Shown one piece after another: positions 46,294-55,001 of a stretch of DNA of 64,000 nucleotides. The stretch is from Pilimelia anulata (GTDB lineage: Bacteria > Actinomycetota > Actinomycetes > Mycobacteriales > Micromonosporaceae), in NCBI RefSeq assembly GCF_014647895.1, contig NZ_BMQB01000004.1, forward strand, positions 372,001 to 436,000, written 5' to 3'. Every line of letters begins with the position of its first letter. The stretch's first letter is position 1. The position numbers and the translations under genes were made by a program. A model generated the notes under the pieces. It ran no database searches. It was not told where the DNA came from and worked only from the letters and a program-made list of their open reading frames with translations.

Positions 46294-48864
46294 TCAGGGG
46301 CGGGCGTCGCGGGCGCGGGCCGCGCGGGCGCGGGCCGCGCTGTCCCGGCCCTCCGCGATCAGCCGCCGCAGCGGCGCCGGCTGATCGGGGTTGGCCGCCA
46401 GCCACTGCTCGGCCGCGTCGATCGCCGCGTCCGTGATCTGGAACGCCGGGTACCCCAGGCCGACGAAGGACTGCGCGGTCTCGCTGTCCCGCTCGGCCCA
46501 GATCCGGGCGACCACCTCGAAGAACCGGGCCGCGTACGGCTCGGTCAGGTCCGTCCGGGCGGAGTGCTGGAAGCCCTGCAGCAGCGAGCGCTGCTTCCAG
46601 TTCGGCAGCGCGGCCGGGCCGATCAGCTCCTGCCAGACCCGCTCCTTGTTCTCCGCCGTCGCCACCAGCGCCTCGGCCAGCGCGGCCTCGCGCTCGCCGC
46701 TGTTGGTCGGGTCGGCGCGCAGCTCCGCGGCGATCTCGGCGCTGCCCGCGCCGCCGACGGCCACCAGCGACTGCAGGACGCTCCACCGCAGTTCGGCGTC
46801 GACCACCAGGCCGGGGGCGACGTCGCGGCCGGCGAGCCAGCCGCGGAGCACCTCGACGTCGGCGTCGCCGCGGGCCGCCCCGGCGTACGCCCGGGCCCAG
46901 GCGAGCTGGACACCGCTGCCGGCGGGCGCCTCGCCCAGCATGCGCCGCGCGGTGGCCGCGAGCTTGGCCCAGCCGGCCGGGGCGGTCGGCGGGTCGGCGA
47001 AGAAGGTCAGCGCGGACGCCGCCTGGCGCAGCGTGGCGGTGATCAGGTTGATGTCCCGCTCGGCCGGCAGCGCGCCGATCACCAGGTCGAGGTAGTCGCG
47101 GGCGGGCAGCTCGGCGTCGCGGACCATGTCCCAGGCGGCGGCCCAGACCAGCGCCCGGGCCAGCGGCGCCTCCACCGTGCCGAGGTGCTTGACCACGGTG
47201 GCCATCGACCGGTCGTCGAGGCGCAGCTTGGCGTACGTGAGGTCCTCGTCGTTGAGCAGCAGCACGTCGGCGGCCGGCTGGCCGGCCAGCTCGTCCAGCA
47301 CCGTCCGCTCGCCGGCGACCTCGACCTGCCGGTGCTCGCGCCGGCGCAGCGCGCCGTCGACCAGGTCGTACAGGCCGACGCCGAGCCGGTGCGTGCGCAG
47401 CACCGGGTGCGCGGCGGGCGCCTGCTGGGCGACCACGACCGAGGCGTACGTGCCGTCGGCGGCGATCGACACCTCCGGCCGCAGCGTGTTGACCTGCGCG
47501 GTCTCCAGCCACTGCGCGGCGAACTTGCGCAGCTCCCGCCCGCACGCCGACTCCAGCTCGGTCAGCAGGTCGTCGAAGGTGGCGTTGCCCCACTGGTGCT
47601 TGCGGAAGTACGTGCGCAGGCCGGCGACGAACGCGTCGATCCCCACGTAGGCGACGAGCTGTTTGATCACGCTGGCGCCCTTGGCGTACGTGATGCCGTC
47701 GAAGTTGACCTCGACGGCCTCGACGTCCGGGATCTCGCAGTACACCGGGTGGGTCGAGGACATCTGGTCCTGCCGGTACCCCCACGCCTTGCGCACGGAC
47801 AGGAACGTCACCCACGCGTCGGTGAACCGGGTGGCCTCGGTGTTGCACCAGTGGCTCGCCCACTCGGCGAACGACTCGTTCAGCCACAGGTCGTTCCACC
47901 AGCGCATCGTGACCAGGTCGCCGAACCACATGTGGGCCAGCTCGTGCAGGATCGTGTTGGCCCGCTGCTCGTACTCGAAGTCGGTGACCTGCGAGCGGAA
48001 GATGTAGTACTCCTCGGCGTGCACGACGCAGCCGAAGTTCTCCATCGCCCCGGCGTTGAACTCCGGCGTCCAGACCTGGTCGTACTTCGGCAGCGGGTAC
48101 CGGATGCCGAACCGCGAGTGGAAGAAGTCGAACCCCTGCGTGGTGATCCGGTGCAGGTCGTCGACGTCCATGTGCGCGGCCATGCTGGCCCGGCAGAAGT
48201 AGCCCATGTCGATGCCGTCGTGGGTGTGCCGCACCTCGTGGTACGGGCCGCCGCACAGCGCGGTCACGTACGTGCTCATCCGCGCCGAGGGGGCGAAGTG
48301 CCGGACGGCGGCGCCGCCGGGCCCGTCCTCGGTCCGCTCGACCGGCGCGTTGGAGACGACCTTCCAGTGCCGCGGCGCGGCCACGTGCCAGGTGTACACG
48401 CTCTTGAGGTCGGGCTGGTCGAAGCAGGCGAACACCCGCTGCGCGTCGTTGGTCTCGAACTGGCTGTACAGGTACACCTCGCCGTCCACCGGGTCGACCA
48501 GCCGGTGCAGGCCCTGGCCGCTGGTGGAGAACGGGAAGTCCGCGGTGACGACCAGCGTGTTCTCGGCGGCCAGGCCCGGCAGGGCCAGCCCGGCCCCGGC
48601 GGACCAGCCGGCGACGTCCAGCGGCGCGCCGTTGAGGGTGGCCGAGACGACCCGATCGGCGGCGACCTCGATGAAGGTGTCGACGCCCGGCTCCGCGCAG
48701 CGGAAGGTGACCTGCGTGACGCCGCGGAAGGTGTCGCTGCCGGGGCCGCCGGCGCCGTCGGTGAGGTCGAGGCTGATGTCGTACCCCACGATATCGAGCA
48801 GGCGCGCCCGCTCGCCCGCTTCGAGTTGCGTGAGGTTGCGTACTCCGGCCACCGGCGTCTCCAT
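46294..48864 (-). CDS. pepN: aminopeptidase N
   Basis: This is an 856-residue M1 zinc aminopeptidase. The substrate-binding exopeptidase motif G-A-M-E-N-F-G lies near residue 271. The zinc site is H-E-L-A-H near 305-309 with the third ligand in L-W-L-N-E-S-F-A near 325-332. The C-terminal helical ERAP1-like domain fills residues about 530-850. It removes N-terminal amino acids from peptides in the cytoplasm. The length is standard for actinobacterial PepN. It is divergent from the DUF1015 gene. Confidence 0.96.
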   Translation of the reverse strand: METPVAGVRNLTQLEAGERARLLDIVGYDISLDLTDGAGGPGSDTFRGVTQVTFRCAEPGVDTFIEVAADRVVSATLNGAPLDVAGWSAGAGLALPGLAAENTLVVTADFPFSTSGQGLHRLVDPVDGEVYLYSQFETNDAQRVFACFDQPDLKSVYTWHVAAPRHWKVVSNAPVERTEDGPGGAAVRHFAPSARMSTYVTALCGGPYHEVRHTHDGIDMGYFCRASMAAHMDVDDLHRITTQGFDFFHSRFGIRYPLPKYDQVWTPEFNAGAMENFGCVVHAEEYYIFRSQVTDFEYEQRANTILHELAHMWFGDLVTMRWWNDLWLNESFAEWASHWCNTEATRFTDAWVTFLSVRKAWGYRQDQMSSTHPVYCEIPDVEAVEVNFDGITYAKGASVIKQLVAYVGIDAFVAGLRTYFRKHQWGNATFDDLLTELESACGRELRKFAAQWLETAQVNTLRPEVSIAADGTYASVVVAQQAPAAHPVLRTHRLGVGLYDLVDGALRRREHRQVEVAGERTVLDELAGQPAADVLLLNDEDLTYAKLRLDDRSMATVVKHLGTVEAPLARALVWAAAWDMVRDAELPARDYLDLVIGALPAERDINLITATLRQAASALTFFADPPTAPAGWAKLAATARRMLGEAPAGSGVQLAWARAYAGAARGDADVEVLRGWLAGRDVAPGLVVDAELRWSVLQSLVAVGGAGSAEIAAELRADPTNSGEREAALAEALVATAENKERVWQELIGPAALPNWKQRSLLQGFQHSARTDLTEPYAARFFEVVARIWAERDSETAQSFVGLGYPAFQITDAAIDAAEQWLAANPDQPAPLRRLIAEGRDSAARARAARARDARP

Positions 48865-49320
48865 CCGCGTCGCTGCGCCGACCCCCGTTCACCAGACGAG
48901 CCGGCCCGTGCGGCCATCCTGCCATTGCGCGTCGGGCGCCGGGCGTGTGGCCGGCGAACCACGCGCGGAAGGCGACCCCGGTCGGGTCGCGGTTGGGTGT
49001 GGCCGGTTGCCTGTCCGGGACAAGAGGCGAAGAATAGCGCGAATCGGGCAGCAGGGCGTCAGGCCCGTCCCCGGCCGAGGAAAGGTCCCCCGATGTCGTT
49101 CGACCTCGCGCCCCGCACCGAGCCGGCCATCGACCGCGCCCGGCCGCGCCGCTGGACCGTCGTCCCCGCCGGGGCCGGCTCCGCCCTCGTCGCCCCGCCG
49201 ATCGTCGTCTGGGCCGAGCCCCTGCCGACCCCCCGCCCCGCCGCCCCGAACGGGCAGCGCCCGGCGCCCGACCCGCGGGTCACGACGCGCCCGCGCGGCG
49301 GCGCGGTACCGTCTGCGTCC
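48865..49320. other. 456-base divergent region
   Basis: This region separates pepN and the DUF1015 gene. An in-frame ATG at 49093 (preceded by GAGGAAAGG) would extend the DUF1015 protein by 76 Pro/Arg-rich residues that do not fit the family. A TACCGT box at 49307 supports the later start. No other gene is recognised. Confidence 0.5.
49307..49312 (+). promoter_or_regulatory. candidate -10 element of a leaderless promoter
   Basis: TACCGT lies 8 bases before the ATG of the DUF1015 gene and there is no ribosome site. The spacing matches the TACGAT boxes at 17.1 and 21.3 kb. Confidence 0.35.
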
Positions 49321-50535
49321 ATGACCGTCGTGCACCCCATCCCGCACGCCTGGCTGACGGCCGGCGGCACCGGCGCCCGCAACTACGACGAGTTCGCCGG
49401 CGACGCGGAGATCACCGCCATCATCGAGCAGAACCCGTACAGCGCGCTCGCCGTCGAGATGCCGCACTGCGCGCCCGGCGCGCAGGGGCGCGACTTCTTC
49501 GCCTGCCTGCCGGATGCCGCCGCCCGGCTGGAGCAGGCCAAGAGCGCCGGCGCGTACCGGGAGGTCGGCGCCGCCGTCGTGCTGTACCGCATCTCCGGCC
49601 CCGACTCCACCCCGGCGTACGGGCTGTTCTGCCTCGTCGACACGGACCAGATCTCCACCGCCGCGGACGAGCCCGGCCTGGTGATCCGCAACGAGGACGT
49701 GTTCGCGCACAAGGTCCGCGAGCGGGTCGCGCTCGCCGAGGCCACCGGGCACCTGCTCTCGCCCGTACTGCTGCTCAAGGGCGACCGGGCCGCGGCCGGC
49801 GGCGGGCCGTCCCGGCTGCACGCGGCGCTCGCCGCCGCCTGCGACGCCGCGGGCGCCCCGGCGGCCGTGGACGTCGACCACGCCGGCCGCACGCACGCGA
49901 TCTGGCCGCTGCCGCCCGGCCCGGACGCCGACCGGCTGTGCGCGCTGGCCGGCGACAGCGAGCTGGTCGTGGCCGACGGCAACCACCGCAGCCTGGCCGC
50001 GCAGCTCGGCCGGCTGGACCGGTTCCTCGCCGTGGTCACCACGCCCGAGTCGGTGCGCATCGACGGGTACCACCGGCTCGTCGGGCCGCTGCCGATCTCC
50101 CCGGTCGAGCTGGTCAACCGCCTAGTCGCGGCGGGCGCCGCGGTCGAGGAGCTGCCCGACCGGCCGGGGCAGCCGGCCGCCCGCGGGACCGTGCACCTGT
50201 ACGGCGCCGGCCGCGGCTGGGCCGTCCGGCTGCCGGCCACGCCGGGCGCCGGCGAGGTCGACAACCTCGACCACGCGCTGGTCGAGCGGCTCGTGCTGGC
50301 CACCCCGCTGGGGCTCGACCCGGGCGACAAGCGGATCACGTACGTCGGCGGCGACTACCCGGCGTCCTGGCTGCACGGCGAGGTCGACGCCGGCCGCGCC
50401 GACCTGGCCATCCTCATCGCCCCGGTGACCGTGGACGACTTCCTCGCGGTCAACCTGGCCCGGCACAAGCTCCCCCGCAAGAGCACCTGGTTCACCCCGA
50501 AGGCGCGCGCCGGGCTGGTGGTCGCGCAGCTCTGA
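49321..50535 (+). CDS. DUF1015 family protein
   Basis: This is a 404-residue protein. N-Y-D-E-F near 21-25, N-P-Y-S-A-L-A-V-E-M-P near 38-48 and V-V-A-D-G-N-H-R-S near 216-224 are hallmarks of DUF1015, a family related to SerK-type ADP-dependent serine kinases; the function in actinobacteria is unproven. The start at 49321 gives the normal N terminus. The frame is open further upstream to an ATG at 49093. It ends 57 bases before rpiB. Confidence 0.82.
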   Translation: MTVVHPIPHAWLTAGGTGARNYDEFAGDAEITAIIEQNPYSALAVEMPHCAPGAQGRDFFACLPDAAARLEQAKSAGAYREVGAAVVLYRISGPDSTPAYGLFCLVDTDQISTAADEPGLVIRNEDVFAHKVRERVALAEATGHLLSPVLLLKGDRAAAGGGPSRLHAALAAACDAAGAPAAVDVDHAGRTHAIWPLPPGPDADRLCALAGDSELVVADGNHRSLAAQLGRLDRFLAVVTTPESVRIDGYHRLVGPLPISPVELVNRLVAAGAAVEELPDRPGQPAARGTVHLYGAGRGWAVRLPATPGAGEVDNLDHALVERLVLATPLGLDPGDKRITYVGGDYPASWLHGEVDAGRADLAILIAPVTVDDFLAVNLARHKLPRKSTWFTPKARAGLVVAQL

Positions 50536-50592
50536 GCGGCCGCGCGGCGGGTGGTCGCGGCGGCGATGATCGGACCTGACACACTGCGCGGT

Positions 50593-51060
50593 ATGCGCGT
50601 CTACCTCGCTGCCGACCACGCCGGCTACGAACTCAAGGTCCACCTCGCCCACCACCTCGCCACCCGCGGGTACGACGTGGTCGACGTCGGGCCGGCCGGC
50701 TTCGACCCGGACGACGACTACCCGGCGTTCTGCCTGCACGCCGGCGCCCGGGTGGTCGCCGACCCCGGCACCCTCGGCGTGGTCATCGGCGGCTCGGGCA
50801 ACGGCGAGCAGATCGCCGCGAACAAGGTCGCCGGGGTCCGCGCGGCGCTGGCCTGGAGCGTGGACACCGCCCGGCTCGCCCGCGAGCACAACGACGCGAA
50901 CATCGTCGGCGTCGGCGCCCGCCAGCACACGCTGGACGAGGCGACGGCGATCGTGGAGGCGTTCCTGACGACGCGGTTCAGCGGCGGGGACCGGCACGCG
51001 CGGCGGATCGCGCAGATCGCCGACTACGAGAAGTCGGGCGAGCTGCCGCCGCTGCCCTGA
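50593..51060 (+). CDS. rpiB: ribose-5-phosphate isomerase B
   Basis: This is a 155-residue RpiB/LacAB-family isomerase interconverting ribose-5-phosphate and ribulose-5-phosphate. It has A-A-D-H-A-G-Y-E-L-K near residues 6-15, then V-I-G-G-S-G-N-G-E-Q-I-A-A-N-K near 63-77. The serine in G-G-S-G-N-G replaces the cysteine of the E. coli enzyme, as it does in the mycobacterial enzymes. R-E-H-N-D-A-N near 97-103 completes the active site. It is expressed as a short monocistronic unit or with the DUF1015 gene. Confidence 0.94.
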   Translation: MRVYLAADHAGYELKVHLAHHLATRGYDVVDVGPAGFDPDDDYPAFCLHAGARVVADPGTLGVVIGGSGNGEQIAANKVAGVRAALAWSVDTARLAREHNDANIVGVGARQHTLDEATAIVEAFLTTRFSGGDRHARRIAQIADYEKSGELPPLP

Positions 51061-51116
51061 CGCCGCCTCCCCGACGCCGCGCCGGCGGCGGGCATGGTCC
51101 GGCTGCCGGCGACCGG

Positions 51117-51713
51117 TCAGGTGCGGTAGCCGGGGAGGTCGGAGTCCGGGCGCCAGTTGCGCCGGACGATCGGCAGGTCCCGGTCCGCGGCGGCCAGGTC
51201 GGCGTCCGTGGGGCGGCATGCGTCGCGGGCGCGCAGGACCGCGCTGGCGGTGAGCTGGCTGGGCCCGGCGCCGACCAGCGCCCGCAGGCCGCGCTCGGTC
51301 TCGGCGTCCCGGTCGGGGCGGGCCCGCGGTACGCCGGCCGGCCGGCCCGGCGCCCCGGCCCGGTCCGGGTCCGGCGGCACCGGGCGGGACAGGTCCGGCG
51401 GCGCGGTGCGGGACGGGCCCGCGGTCCGGGGCGGGTCCGCGGCGCGGGAATCACCGGATCGGGTGGCCGCCCGCTCGGCCGGCGTCACCCGATCGGGCCG
51501 GCGGGGGGCGGGGCCGCGGCGGGGTACGCCGGGAGCCTGCCGCGCGGCGGTCCCGGACCGGGTGGCCGCGGAGTCGGCGGCCGCGGGTCCGCCGGCCGCG
51601 GCGGCGTCGGGTCGCCGGCCGCCGGACGCGTCGCCGGGGGCGGGCACGGGTCGGCGCGGCGGCGGGTACGGCCGGCGGGGCGGCGGAGCGGGAACGCGCG
51701 GCTCGTCGTCCAT
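51117..51713 (-). CDS. proline-rich protein with conserved C-terminal segment
   Basis: This is a 198-residue protein. Residues 1-130 are low complexity (Pro, Arg, Ala). The C-terminal 60 residues (G-L-R-A-L-V-G-A-G-P-S-Q-L, then A-L-R-A-R-D-A-like V-L-R-A-R-D-A and L-P-I-V-R-R-N-W-R-P) look conserved. I do not recognise a function. It might be a small scaffold for cell-division or secretion proteins, but that is only suggested by composition. It is convergent with rpiB and divergent from the next gene. Confidence 0.6.
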   Translation of the reverse strand: MDDEPRVPAPPPRRPYPPPRRPVPAPGDASGGRRPDAAAAGGPAAADSAATRSGTAARQAPGVPRRGPAPRRPDRVTPAERAATRSGDSRAADPPRTAGPSRTAPPDLSRPVPPDPDRAGAPGRPAGVPRARPDRDAETERGLRALVGAGPSQLTASAVLRARDACRPTDADLAAADRDLPIVRRNWRPDSDLPGYRT

Positions 51714-51926
51714 GCCGGGACCGTACTCCCGCACCGGCCGCCCGGAAAGGCATGGGCCATCCGCCCACCCCGGCCGTCGGCGGGGCCGCGCCCGCGCCGC
51801 CCCGCGCGGTGGACGCGCCCGGTGGAGGGGGACGGCTATCGTCGAATCGGACGGGCGCGCGCGGGTCGACCGATTCCATCCGGCGGACCGCGGTGGTCCG
51901 TTCACGGTCAGTGAGGAGTGCGCAGC

Positions 51927-52739
51927 ATGGCGGACCGCACCGGACCGCCGGCGGACCTGCCGCCGGCGACCGACCCCTGGGCCGCCGCACGCCCGGATCC
52001 CGCACCGGGCGCCGCGGCACCCCCCGCGTACCGGCCGCCGGGTGCGGTGGACGCACCCCGGCCGCCGTACCCGGCCGGCGCACCCAGCCGGCCGGCACCG
52101 GCCGACCCGCCGCCGTACCGCCCACCGGCACCCGGCGGCACCAGCCCCGCGGGCCGGGCGTCCGCCGCGCACCCGACCGCCGTCCGCGCGGCCGGCGGCG
52201 ACGAGCCCACGACCCCGAGCGGGGGCGTGCCCACCGGGCCCGCGCCGTGGCAGCTCCCCGGCTCGCCGAGCTACCACCGCGGCCGCGCCGTCGTCGGTGC
52301 CAGCGCCGCCCCGCCCCCCATGCAGACCACCTCCGAGTACCCGCCCGAACTGCGCGACGAGGCCGAGCGCGTGCTCGGCCCCACCCGCCCGCCGCGGGCC
52401 GTCCGGCGCCAGCAGCTCCGCCGGGGCGGCGCCTGGACCTGGTTCGGCGGCATCTTCGCGTTCATCTGCTGGGGCGTCTGGGCCATCTCCACCCGGGGCG
52501 GCGGCATCGCCGCGCCGGCTCTCGGCCTGGCCACCCTGGTCGTGGTGGCGCTGGGCGTGTTCGGCCTGTCCCGGCTGGTCGGCAGCGTCGTTCTGGAGCG
52601 CGGCCTCGGCCGGACCCGGCACAGCGCCTGGGGCGCCCACCTGATCACCGGCGCGTTCTGCGTGGCCACCGGCGTGGCCTACCTCGGCCAGACGCCCTGG
52701 CTGGTGGACGTCTGGAAGTTCCTCCGCGGCCTCGGCTGA
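51927..52739 (+). CDS. proline-rich membrane protein
   Basis: This is a 270-residue protein. A Pro/Ala-rich tail occupies residues 1-115. After it come Y-P-P-E-L-R-D-E-A-E-R-V-L near 137-149 and three transmembrane helices (near 170-188, 193-214 and 235-252). The arrangement is common among actinomycete division and envelope proteins, but no family is recognised. GTGAGGAG precedes the ATG. A small membrane protein gene starts 9 bases after its stop. Confidence 0.68.
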   Translation: MADRTGPPADLPPATDPWAAARPDPAPGAAAPPAYRPPGAVDAPRPPYPAGAPSRPAPADPPPYRPPAPGGTSPAGRASAAHPTAVRAAGGDEPTTPSGGVPTGPAPWQLPGSPSYHRGRAVVGASAAPPPMQTTSEYPPELRDEAERVLGPTRPPRAVRRQQLRRGGAWTWFGGIFAFICWGVWAISTRGGGIAAPALGLATLVVVALGVFGLSRLVGSVVLERGLGRTRHSAWGAHLITGAFCVATGVAYLGQTPWLVDVWKFLRGLG

Positions 52740-52748
52740 GGGCGCGGC

Positions 52749-53015
52749 ATGGACCCGGTCGACCTGATCGAGATCGGCGGCTCGCTGCTGGTGCTGACGG
52801 CGTTCGCGGCGGCCCAGCGCGGGCGGCTCGACGTCCGCTCGCCGCGGTACCTGCTGCTGAACCTCGTCGGCTCCGCCGTGCTCGCGGTCATCGCCCTGGC
52901 CCACGCCTCGTGGGGCTTCCTGCTGCTGGAGGGCGTGTGGGCGATCGTCTCGGCGGTCTCCCTGGTCGGCGTCCTGCGCGGCGGCGGCCGGGCGCCCGGC
53001 GACCGGCCGCACTGA
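52749..53015 (+). CDS. CBU_0592-like small membrane protein
   Basis: This is an 88-residue protein with three short hydrophobic helices, the layout E-I-G-G-S-L-L-V-L-T-A-F near 8-19, Y-L-L-L-N-L-V-G-S near 34-42 and F-L-L-L-E-G-V-W-A-I-V-S near 57-68. This matches a small conserved membrane family I associate with the name CBU_0592. Its function is unknown. It follows the previous membrane protein gene by 9 bases and is probably co-expressed. Confidence 0.72.
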   Translation: MDPVDLIEIGGSLLVLTAFAAAQRGRLDVRSPRYLLLNLVGSAVLAVIALAHASWGFLLLEGVWAIVSAVSLVGVLRGGGRAPGDRPH

Positions 53016-53126
53016 CCGACCACGCCCGGGCCCGATGCCGTACGGAGGGGTGGCCGGCGGCGGCCAGCGTGGCGGGGGCCGCTGGCCCCGCCGGAGGGGG
53101 AGCGGACCCGACGGCGGGGGAGAGCA

Positions 53127-53376
53127 GTGTCCGGACCGACGACCCGCGACGTGGTGACCGAGCTGCCGCACCGTCTCGCCGCCGGCGACCCGCAGCGCGG
53201 CGCCGAGCTTTACGCCCCCGCGGTCGACTGGCGGCTGTCCCGGCCCGCCGACGCCCACGGCGACCCGCGCACTCCCTGGATCCGCGACCGCGCCGCCCGG
53301 CGGGCCCGGCGGCCCACTGGCCGACCACCACGTCCCCGCGGCGGCGACGACGGTCCACCGCGCCCTCGCCGACTGA
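53127..53376 (+). pseudogene. decayed SnoaL-like (NTF2-fold) gene
   Basis: A GTG after GGGGGAGAG opens with T-T-R-D-V-V-T-E-L, then A-A-G-D-P-Q-R-G-A-E-L-Y and V-D-W-R-L, the usual start of SnoaL-like/NTF2-family polyketide-cyclase proteins. After about 55 codons the conserved register continues only in another frame (L-A-D-H-H-V-P-A-A-A-T-T-V, then a stop at 53374). The second half of the domain is missing. It looks like a frameshifted, truncated remnant. Confidence 0.55.
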
Positions 53377-53485
53377 CGCCGGGGGCGGGGTGCGGACGGA
53401 TCGGGCCGGCGTGGCGGTACGGCGTTTCCGGGCGGGTCGCGGGCACTCGCCTGTCCGGGGCATTCGTCCGGTCCGGGACGGTGGC

Positions 53486-53491
53486 TAGGCT
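53486..53491 (+). promoter_or_regulatory. candidate -10 element
   Basis: TAGGCT lies 30 bases before the ATG of the 93-residue membrane protein gene, with GGAGGT between. It is the same hexamer as that before cobD. Confidence 0.35.
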
Positions 53492-53520
53492 CGCTGGTAT
53501 CCGCGAGTCGGAGGTGGACG

Positions 53521-53802
53521 ATGCCCGAGCCCGCCGTACCCCATGACCCTCCCGACGAGGCCGAGCCTCCCGGTGAGCCCGTCACCACCGAAGAGCCCGC
53601 CACCCCGGACGAACCCGACGCGGGGCGTGGTCGGCGGGTCTGGCTGGCGGTACGGGAGCCGCTGAGCTGGCTGGCGGTGATCGCCGCGATCGCGGCCCTG
53701 TGCGGCGGCCTGGGGCTGCTGACCGGCGCCGACGAGCGGCCGGCGGGCCCGACCCACGTGCGCTGCACCCTGGGCATCTGCTGGACGAGCAGCGTTCCGT
53801 GA
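53521..53802 (+). CDS. small membrane protein next to the att site
   Basis: This is a 93-residue protein. Its N-terminal 35 residues are Pro/Glu-rich, and one transmembrane helix lies near residues 49-70 (L-S-W-L-A-V-I-A-A-I-A-A-L). A short tail contains two cysteines (V-R-C-T-L-G-I-C-W). CGGAGGT precedes the ATG. It is the last chromosomal gene before the left junction of the integrated element, three bases upstream of the tRNA-Gly fragment. No function is recognised. Confidence 0.65.
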   Translation: MPEPAVPHDPPDEAEPPGEPVTTEEPATPDEPDAGRGRRVWLAVREPLSWLAVIAAIAALCGGLGLLTGADERPAGPTHVRCTLGICWTSSVP

Positions 53803-53805
53803 CGG

Positions 53806-53846
53806 AGCGGGCGACGAGAATCGAACTCGCGTAATCAGTTTGGAAG
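53806..53846 (-). other. left attachment site: 3' part of tRNA-Gly(TCC)
   Basis: Read on the minus strand, this gives the anticodon loop CTTCCAA (anticodon 53842-53844), the 3' anticodon strand, the T arm GCGAG-TTCGATT-CTCGT and the acceptor strand CGCCCGC with discriminator T. The D arm and 5' anticodon strand are missing, so it cannot be a working tRNA. Such a 3' fragment is what tRNA-targeting integrases leave at one junction. Immediately beyond it, at 53849-53855, is a 7-base match to the 5' acceptor strand. Confidence 0.85.
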
Positions 53847-53996
53847 AACGCCCGCCTTCGGCCGACATGACCGAATTCCCTGGTTGTGGATGCTGCCGTA
53901 GTGCTGCCCCGTGCCCGTTCGTGACCGCCGACGGACCGCCGTAGTGGCACGCCGATGGCACGGAGCACGGGCGCCAGCTATGCCCGCTACCTAGCT

Positions 53997-54139
53997 GTCA
54001 TCCCGTCTGCCGTCGTCCCACCCGTGAGGGGTGTAGGGCTGCCCCGGGGTGGCAAGGTGGAGCGCCCCACGGACGTACGACCTTGCCACCCCGGGGCAGC
54101 CCTGCTCGGCTTGCCTGGGGCGTCGGCAGGCGGGATGAC
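53997..54139. repeat. large nested inverted repeat I
   Basis: The outer arms 53997-54012 and 54124-54139 pair with one mismatch. The inner arms 54035-54058 and 54080-54103 are a perfect 24-base inverted repeat around a 21-base loop. No ribosome site or protein-like frame spans it. It lies 150 bases inside the left att site, so it could be a replication or transfer origin, a barrier to transcription entering the element, or a structured RNA. Confidence 0.85.
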
Positions 54140-54293
54140 AGCGCCCCCGACCACCCACCACCGTGACGGCCGGCACACGCCCCGACCATCCCAGAGCAGG
54201 AGCGCCCCCGCCGGAGGCAAAGAACTTCTTTCCACTCGGCCGCGACGGGACCGCCGGCCAGGGGCGGAGCCGAAGCCCGCCCCTGATCTTGAG

Positions 54294-54482
54294 CTACCTG
54301 GCGCGGAGGGTGCAGGTGTCGCACTCCTGATGCGGGCCCATCCCGAAGTAGAGGTCGTGGATCACGTCGAGGTACGGCCCGGTGGTAAGCCGTCCGGCCT
54401 CGTGCTCGGCAGTCAGCGCCGAGATGAGGCGGTCCTTCTGGTTGTCGGATAGCGCGGGCGCGATGGTGTCCGAGTCGTACAT
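54294..54482 (-). CDS. small AICE protein, unknown
   Basis: This is a 62-residue protein with A-P-A-L-S-D-N-Q-K-D-R-L-I-S-A-L near residues 8-23 and a C-terminal C-D-T-C motif, which might bind a metal or form a disulfide. TAGGGGG precedes the ATG on its strand. It lies between inverted repeats I and II. The codon use is consistent with coding, and no homologous family comes to mind. Confidence 0.55.
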   Translation of the reverse strand: MYDSDTIAPALSDNQKDRLISALTAEHEAGRLTTGPYLDVIHDLYFGMGPHQECDTCTLRAR

Positions 54483-54497
54483 CGTGGCCCCCTAGCG

Positions 54498-54649
54498 GGT
54501 CGGTGGTAGGTCGTCTGAGCGCAGCTCGACCGCGCCGCTGGCAGGCACGCAAGGATCGGCCCAATGAAATTGGGACGACCGCGAAGCGGTTTGCCTTGCG
54601 TGCCTGCCAGCGGTGTGGCCGCCTCCCGGCAGACGACCTGCCGCCGACC
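54498..54649. repeat. large nested inverted repeat II
   Basis: The outer arms 54498-54517 and 54630-54649 pair with two mismatches in 20. The inner arms 54535-54554 and 54594-54613 are a perfect 20-base inverted repeat. The loop itself contains two small hairpins, CCAAT-GAA-ATTGG (54561-54573) and ACCGC-GAA-GCGGT (54578-54590). This multi-arm shape is unusual for a simple terminator. Confidence 0.85.
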
Positions 54650-54914
54650 CGCGGTCGCCGCGATGTCCACCGACCCGGCGCCCCACCCCGGCTATCCCGC
54701 TGAGCAGGTCCCCGGCAACGCTGGTGAGCACCCCGCCCACCACCCCGACCCCAACCTCATCCCACCCGGCCCGCGGGCGGGCACAGACCCACGGCGCGGT
54801 GCCGTCGATGACGGGCGCCGATCCGGTTGTGGACGCGGATCAGGGCCCGCCACGCAAGCCGAGACCGGCCGAGGCCCGTTGGTCGGTACGAGTCGACTCG
54901 ACATCGAGTCGGGG

Positions 54915-55001
54915 GAATGGCGACCCGGTGCCTGTGGCGTCCGCCCGCGCGCCCGAAGGGCGAAGCGTGGGCGGGTGCCGCAGGCACCGGACACGCCATC
55001 C
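54915..55001. repeat. large imperfect inverted repeat III
   Basis: CCGGTGCCTG at 54925-54934 pairs perfectly with CAGGCACCGG at 54981-54990. The pairing extends inward with a few mismatches to a central GCCC-GAA-GGGC (54951-54961) and outward for about ten more bases. A separate hairpin CCGCGC-GAA-GCGCGG follows at 55006-55020. Between 54483 and 55190 I see no convincing gene, only these structures. Confidence 0.75.

Noticed and set aside
49093..49320. Upstream start for the DUF1015 protein
   Set aside because: Although GAGGAAAGG precedes ATG 49093, the added 76 residues are low complexity and the family N terminus begins after 49321.
53127..53546. 139-codon intact gene at this place
   Set aside because: Only the first 55 codons fit a known fold; the remainder is Arg/Pro-rich out-of-frame sequence, so it was treated as a remnant.
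54492..54743. 83-codon minus-strand frame with hydrophobic start
   Set aside because: It runs straight through inverted repeat II, and its sequence is dictated by the repeat arms; no ribosome site was seen.
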